Notes under the pieces: generated by a model | What the model saw: the letters and a program-made list of their open reading frames with translations, nothing else | What the model was told of the DNA's origin: nothing | The model's database searches: none | Source of the DNA: Promethearchaeota archaeon | GTDB taxonomy: Archaea > Asgardarchaeota > Lokiarchaeia > Sigynarchaeales > SOKP01 | Assembly: GCA_030668025.1 (NCBI GenBank) | Contig: DAOUUT010000038.1 | Location: forward strand, 1-18,006 | DNA length: 18,006 nucleotides | Direction of reading: 5' to 3' | Made by a program: the position numbers and the translations under genes | Part shown: piece by piece, positions 13,396 through 18,006 of the stretch | Position numbering within the stretch: position 1 is the stretch's first letter | Layout: each line of letters begins with the position of its first letter

Positions 13396-15624
13396 TCATA
13401 CGGGGATTGTAAAAATGAAGGTTGTACCTTTTCCTACTACACTTTCAAACCAGATATCGCCTCCGTGAAGCTGTACCAATCTTTTTGTTAGTGATAGTCC
13501 TATACCTGAACCAGAAATTTCTTTTCCTTTACTGTTTTTAATTCTACCAAATTCTCTAAACACTACATCATAATCTTCCTTTGCAATCCCTATTCCTGTG
13601 TCTTCAACATGAAACTCCCAATAATCATTTTTTTCTATGCATCTAAACGTAATCTTACCGCGTTCTGTAAATTTTATCGCATTATCAATTAAATTATATA
13701 AAATTTGCTTAAACCTAAATTGATCTGCTTTGATATAATTAAGTTTATTTATACCTTCTAAACTAATATCTAATCCTTTCTTCTTAAATAAATGTTTTAC
13801 AATTGAAACGATTTCTTGTGTTATGGAGAGTAACTCAAATTTTTCTATATGTAGTTCAAATTTACCCATATCCATAACTGATAAATCTAAAATAGTGTCG
13901 ATTAATTTTTTTAAATGTTCTGCTTCTGAAGAAACATCTTCCAAAAAATCATTTTGCTTGTCGTTTAATTGTCCATAACTTCTGTCTAGCAATAATGATG
14001 TAAAGCCTATTATAGCATTTAAAGGAGTTCTTAACTCGTGAGACATAGTTGCGAGGAATTTCGATTTAAATTCTAAAGAGGAAATTAATTGGTCTAATAA
14101 TTTTTGACGATTCCTTTCATAGTTTTTACGCTCAGTAATGTCGGAAAAAAAGGATTGAATAATCATATTATCTGCGATTCTTATTATTGTAGAGGTAATT
14201 TCTACATCAATCTTTTTTCCATCTTTTCTTTGAACTACGAATTCTATCTTAATTGGCTCTGATGAATCATATATTTCTTTAGTATAGTGCTTTGTAATAA
14301 TTTCTGAATATTCTGAACTAATTAAATCGAATATATCTAGATTTAATATTTCATCTAAATGATATTGAAATAAATTTAAAGCTTTTTGATTAGCTCTTAA
14401 AATCTTACCCGTTTTATCAATTAAAAATATTGCTAGAGGAGCATCCTCTATCAGCGCATTCATTTCATGAAAAATTTGCTCCAATCTTGTTACTTCTTGC
14501 TCTGATTGCTTAATTTCTGTAATATCTTGGATTAATACATAGATTAGTGCCTGATTTCCTATATTTATAGATGAAAAATTTAGTTTAAGCCAAATAATTT
14601 CGTCTTTCATTGATTTTAAATATTTAATTTCTATCGGATTTGGGAAATTTCCTTTTAATATTTCTCTGTGAACCTTATCAAATAATTCAAAATACTCGGG
14701 AATGACCAAAGGAGTTTCTTTATAATATCTATTAACTATTTCCTCTCTATTTAATTCAAGTATATGCTCTAAACTTGAATTACAATCTACAACAACGCCT
14801 TGTTTATTTAAAATCAAAATTGGATATGGAGATTTTTCAAATAAATCTCGATATCTCTTTTCAGATTCTTGTATGCGCAATTCATACATTCGATGTTCAG
14901 ATACATCTCGAATAGTTAATAAATCAGCAATTTCACCTTCCCAGTCTATTTCTACTGAGTTGATTTCAGCAATTGCGATATTACCAAGTTTTCGGATAAT
15001 AGTTATCTCTTGAGTTTCTGGTCCAGTAGGGTAACCAAAGTCTTCCCCAATAAATTTATTTTTATGTCGTCCAAAAAAGATTTCTGCAATTTGGTTTACA
15101 AAACGGACTACTCCTTTTTTATCGACAATGACAATACTATCAGCGTTCTCTTCTATTATTTTGCGTAATTGAATCTCATCTTTTTGTAATTTATATACTA
15201 GTGATTCAATAGTTTTCTTCATTTTATGTCTATCAATTGCATGAAATATTGAGCGTATTAATGAATTACTGTCAATCTGTCCTTTAACTAAATAATCTTG
15301 AGCACCTGCTTTAACTGCCTTAATTGCTAAATTCATGTTATCCATCCCTGTGAGTACAATAATGGGACTTATCGAAATTTTATCTAACATCCGTTCTAAT
15401 GTTTCTATACCAGAGCTGTCCGGGAGCATAAGGTCTAGAAGAATAATATCAAAAGAAGTCTCTTCGATACAAATCAATCCTTTCGAAAAATTTTCAGCAA
15501 TACGCAAATCGAATATAAAATCTTTAGCCCCCTTAAGGAGTTCTTTAATAATTCGTATGTCGCCAGGATTATCATCGATTAGGAGTATGTGTATAATTTG
15601 ATTTAAACCATTATTACTCTGCAT
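13396..15624 (-). CDS. Hybrid sensor histidine kinase, REC-PAS-PAS-PAS-HisKA-HATPase
   Basis: A 742-residue cytoplasmic kinase with no membrane helix. The N-terminal receiver domain (11-130) has acidic Asp17/Asp18, the phospho-acceptor Asp64 in ILLDLMLPDSSG, Thr92 and Lys114. Three PAS domains follow at about 150-245, 256-372 and 385-500, each ending in a short linker such as DITERK. The dimerisation/phosphotransfer domain carries His529 in FLATMSHELRTPLNAIIGF (523-541). The ATPase domain has the N box LIDNAIKF (645-652), G1 DTGIGI (675-680) and G2 GSGIGL (705-710). All catalytic elements look intact. A receiver at the front rather than the end suggests that phosphorylation by another kinase controls this one; the PAS/GAF kinase upstream is the obvious candidate, perhaps through the small response regulator 58 bp away. 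The ATG at 15624 begins the frame. Signal and target are unknown. Confidence 0.93.
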   Translation of the reverse strand: MQSNNGLNQIIHILLIDDNPGDIRIIKELLKGAKDFIFDLRIAENFSKGLICIEETSFDIILLDLMLPDSSGIETLERMLDKISISPIIVLTGMDNMNLAIKAVKAGAQDYLVKGQIDSNSLIRSIFHAIDRHKMKKTIESLVYKLQKDEIQLRKIIEENADSIVIVDKKGVVRFVNQIAEIFFGRHKNKFIGEDFGYPTGPETQEITIIRKLGNIAIAEINSVEIDWEGEIADLLTIRDVSEHRMYELRIQESEKRYRDLFEKSPYPILILNKQGVVVDCNSSLEHILELNREEIVNRYYKETPLVIPEYFELFDKVHREILKGNFPNPIEIKYLKSMKDEIIWLKLNFSSINIGNQALIYVLIQDITEIKQSEQEVTRLEQIFHEMNALIEDAPLAIFLIDKTGKILRANQKALNLFQYHLDEILNLDIFDLISSEYSEIITKHYTKEIYDSSEPIKIEFVVQRKDGKKIDVEITSTIIRIADNMIIQSFFSDITERKNYERNRQKLLDQLISSLEFKSKFLATMSHELRTPLNAIIGFTSLLLDRSYGQLNDKQNDFLEDVSSEAEHLKKLIDTILDLSVMDMGKFELHIEKFELLSITQEIVSIVKHLFKKKGLDISLEGINKLNYIKADQFRFKQILYNLIDNAIKFTERGKITFRCIEKNDYWEFHVEDTGIGIAKEDYDVVFREFGRIKNSKGKEISGSGIGLSLTKRLVQLHGGDIWFESVVGKGTTFIFTIPV

Positions 15625-15682
15625 TTCTCTCTTTCTAGCTCTTTTTAATTCAATTTAATTCTATATTTAAACATTCCATTTA

Positions 15683-16123
15683 TTAAGGTAATCTGACAGT
15701 TAATGACCAGAATTCTATTATATTCAATATTTTTTTAAAGAATTCATCCAAATCCAAAGGTTTTATTATATAGCAATTTGCATAATTTTCATAAGCATTT
15801 ACAATATCATCTTCTGCTGACGAAATTGTAAGAATAACTACAGGAATTTGTTTAAGATTTATATCCTCCTTTATTTCAGCTAGGACCTCTCGGCCATTTT
15901 TTTTAGGTATATTTAAGTCTAAAAAAATAAGATCTGGTGTTGGACTTCCCTTATAACTTTTCTCTTTCCTTAAAAAATGTAATGCTTCTAAGCCATTTTC
16001 TACTATATGAAGCTTAATATTCCTGGAACTTTCTTTTAGGGCTTCCGTAGTTAAGCGAACATCACCAAGATTATCTTCAACCAATAATATTTCAAATGGT
16101 ATTGCTTCATTCCTTTGTTTCAT
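15683..16123 (-). CDS. Single-domain response regulator, Rcp1-like CheY family
   Basis: A 146-residue stand-alone receiver domain. It has acidic Glu16/Asp17 in LLVEDNLGDVRL (13-24), the phospho-acceptor Asp69 in IFLDLNIPKKNG (66-77), Thr99 and Lys121 (IIKPL). The EDNLGD start and LDLNIPKKNGREVL signature are typical of the Rcp1 subgroup that pairs with phytochrome-type kinases. There is no output domain, so it must act by protein contact or as a phosphate shuttle. It lies between the two kinase genes, 76 bp after the first and 58 bp before the second, and could relay phosphate between them. The start is ATG at 16123. Confidence 0.92.
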   Translation of the reverse strand: MKQRNEAIPFEILLVEDNLGDVRLTTEALKESSRNIKLHIVENGLEALHFLRKEKSYKGSPTPDLIFLDLNIPKKNGREVLAEIKEDINLKQIPVVILTISSAEDDIVNAYENYANCYIIKPLDLDEFFKKILNIIEFWSLTVRLP

Positions 16124-16199
16124 TTTAATCGTTTAGCTCTCAAATTTTCTAATGTTTAATTCTTAACTTCTTTAACTCTGATTTTTTCCTGTATTTCAT

Positions 16200-18006
16200 T
16201 TAGCTTTTTATATCAATCTCTTTTGGGATTGAGAAGTAAAAAGTGGAACCTTTTCCTAATTCTGATTCCACCCAAATTTTACCTCTATGATGTTCAATTA
16301 TCTTTTTACATATAGCCAATCCTATTCCAGTACCATCAAATTCATCTTTTTTATGTAAGCGCTGAAATATAATAAAAATTCGATCGAAATATTGAGTATC
16401 AATCCCAATTCCATTATCACGAACGGAAAATATCCACTGGTTTTTTTGAAGTTTTGCAGAAATATGCACAACTGGGGGTTCCTCCGCCTTATGGAATTTA
16501 ATAGCGTTAGAAATTAGATTTTGAAGTAATTGTATAAATTCTCCCTCGTTTACTACGATTGTTGGTAAGGAGTCGTAAGTAATTGTAGCGTTTGATTCTT
16601 CAATTAATTTCTTTAAATTATTAATAACAGAGCCTAAAATCTCATTATTATCGATTAATTTAAATGGTTTAACGCTTTTCCCAATTCGTGAAAATAACAA
16701 TAGGTCATTTATCAAGGTTTGCATTCTTTTAGCCCCATCTACAATAAAAGCAATAAAGTCATTCGCGTCTTCGTCTAATTTGTCTTTATAGCGTTTCTCA
16801 AGCAATTGTATAAAACTTACAATCATGCGAAGTGGTTCTTGGAGATCGTGAGAAGCTACGTAGGCAAATCTTTCGAGTTCAATATTTGCTCGCTTTAAAT
16901 TTTCTAGAGTTGAAAGGAGATCTTGTTCACCCTTCTTGATCTTAGTAATGTCACGTGAGATCTTTAATTTTGATACACTACCATCAATATTTTTTAAGGG
17001 AGTATCGATATTGTCATAAGTTCTTTGATTGTTTCGGGAATAGAATTCCCATCTAACGGTATTTCCTTTAAAAACTTCCGGGTTTTTACACCACGGACAT
17101 ACATCTTGACGACTATTTAAATATTCAAAGCATTTCTTTCCCTCGTATTGGCCAAATTTCTTAATGGAGATTGGATTTACATATTCGAGATTATAATTTT
17201 GATCCACGATATAAACACCATCTTCCATAGAATTTAAAATGCCAATTAAATTATCTCTCTCAAGTTGTAACTCTTCCTCAATATTTTTTCGCTTGATAGC
17301 CATTGTTAAAATTTCAGATACAATAGTAATCAAGTCTCTTTCTTCATGCAAAAATTGTCCTTTATCAAAATCTTTATTTTCTTCTAAATACCCTACTTCT
17401 ATTCGCCCTACAATCTTTCTGTTAACATTTAAGTTTTTCTTGATCATAAATTCTGTTTCAGCAAAGTTCTCAGTTTTAAATTCTTTTTGATTAAATATAA
17501 TTCTCGAGCAAACTTTCTCGGGAAATTGAAAAGAGGGTGCTAATATTTTTACTGTTTCTTGAAATATTTGTTCCAATGATAAATCAATATTCTCAACTAA
17601 TTTTGAGAGAACAAATAGGCAATTTAATTCCTTAATTCTTTCCTCTAATTCATTTGTCTTCCTTAGTAAATTATGTTCTACCTTTCTACGCTCGGAAATG
17701 TCAGTATGTACTGATACAATGACTCTTCCATACTCTGGATGATCGAAAAGTGAAACATTCGCATAACACCAAAATAGTGTTCCATCCTTTTTGATATTTA
17801 ACACTTCTCCATGCCATTCCCCCGTATCTTTTAATATTCCCATAATTTCATTTTTTATTTCCTCAGAAGTTTTATCAGTTGGAGCATTTACAATAGCGAC
17901 ATCTTTCCCAATCATTTCACCGGGATTATAGCCAAACATCTCTTCAAATGCGGGATTATTATAGACAATTGTTCCATCATCGAGTTTTATAAGATATACG
18001 CCCTCA
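16200..18006 (-). CDS. Sensor histidine kinase, PAS-GAF-PAS-HisKA-HATPase; 5' end outside window
   Basis: The open frame runs to the window edge. The 22 codons beyond the internal Met at 17939 encode the start of a PAS domain (EGVYLIKLDDGTIVYNNPAF), so that Met is not the true start. Numbering from it, the first PAS continues to about residue 85 (HTDISERRK). A coiled linker and a GAF-like domain follow (about 105-222). The second PAS (about 230-335) carries Cys270 and the CPWC pair Cys281/Cys284 followed by NPEVFKGN. The phosphotransfer domain has His364 in FAYVASHDLQEPLRMI (358-373), a phytochrome-kinase-like HisKA. The ATPase domain shows LISNAIKFH (474-482), DNGIGI (508-513) and GTGIGL (536-541). 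This HisKA type commonly pairs with Rcp1-like regulators, and one follows 76 bp downstream. The cysteine motif could bind a metal or sense redox state, which is inference. No membrane helix is visible in the part seen. Confidence 0.93.
   Translation of the reverse strand, partial: EGVYLIKLDDGTIVYNNPAFEEMFGYNPGEMIGKDVAIVNAPTDKTSEEIKNEIMGILKDTGEWHGEVLNIKKDGTLFWCYANVSLFDHPEYGRVIVSVHTDISERRKVEHNLLRKTNELEERIKELNCLFVLSKLVENIDLSLEQIFQETVKILAPSFQFPEKVCSRIIFNQKEFKTENFAETEFMIKKNLNVNRKIVGRIEVGYLEENKDFDKGQFLHEERDLITIVSEILTMAIKRKNIEEELQLERDNLIGILNSMEDGVYIVDQNYNLEYVNPISIKKFGQYEGKKCFEYLNSRQDVCPWCKNPEVFKGNTVRWEFYSRNNQRTYDNIDTPLKNIDGSVSKLKISRDITKIKKGEQDLLSTLENLKRANIELERFAYVASHDLQEPLRMIVSFIQLLEKRYKDKLDEDANDFIAFIVDGAKRMQTLINDLLLFSRIGKSVKPFKLIDNNEILGSVINNLKKLIEESNATITYDSLPTIVVNEGEFIQLLQNLISNAIKFHKAEEPPVVHISAKLQKNQWIFSVRDNGIGIDTQYFDRIFIIFQRLHKKDEFDGTGIGLAICKKIIEHHRGKIWVESELGKGSTFYFSIPKEIDIKS

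Noticed and set aside
17937..17939. Internal Met as the start of the PAS/GAF kinase
   Set aside because: The frame is open to the window edge and the preceding 22 codons encode the first strands of the same PAS domain, so the true start lies outside the window.

Overview
The window is AT-rich, roughly two thirds A+T by eye, and almost certainly archaeal. It carries the archaea-specific branch of the mevalonate pathway, TTTATATA-type TATA elements in intergenic spaces, and few or no Shine-Dalgarno sequences. Its two-component proteins resemble those of mesophilic archaea. An Asgard (Lokiarchaeia-like) or similar mesophilic lineage is plausible, but no lineage-defining marker is present, so that part is inference.

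Region 1 (1-4897, minus strand) is an isoprenoid-precursor cluster. In transcription order it encodes HMG-CoA synthase, class II HMG-CoA reductase, a UbiD-family protein best read as trans-anhydromevalonate 5-phosphate decarboxylase (AMPD), and the N-terminal third of an aconitase-X protein best read as the large subunit of phosphomevalonate dehydratase (PMDh-L). The gene is cut by the window edge. Together these cover acetoacetyl-CoA to mevalonate, and the dehydration and decarboxylation of mevalonate 5-phosphate to isopentenyl phosphate. Mevalonate kinase, isopentenyl phosphate kinase, the PMDh small subunit and the thiolase are not in view.

Region 2 (4898-5189) is a divergent intergenic region holding at least four separate palindromes, a tandem 9-bp repeat and a TATA-like element. 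It is the obvious control point between the mevalonate genes and the plus-strand genes.

Region 3 (5190-11200, plus strand) starts with a cis-prenyltransferase, which uses isoprenoid precursors to make the long-chain glycosyl-carrier lipid. A 129-bp gap follows; it contains a short degenerate copy of part of the next gene. Then come three tightly spaced genes with gaps of 30 and 33 bp: a large unrecognised protein (Ig-like domain, about 32-residue alpha-helical repeats, alpha/beta C-terminal domain), a GCS2-type carboxylate-amine ligase, and an amidohydrolase-superfamily enzyme with an altered metal site and an unknown C-terminal domain. These three are the best candidate for an undescribed pathway here.

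Region 4 (11268-13374) holds a multi-pass DMT-like membrane protein on the minus strand and, diverging from it, a membrane-anchored FkbM-family methyltransferase. Each has its own TATA-like element.

Region 5 (13396-18006, minus strand) is a signalling cluster. It has a PAS/GAF/PAS histidine kinase (5' end outside the window), a single-domain Rcp1-like response regulator, and a REC-PAS-PAS-PAS histidine kinase. No DNA-binding output domain is present. No tRNA, rRNA, CRISPR array or insertion sequence was seen.
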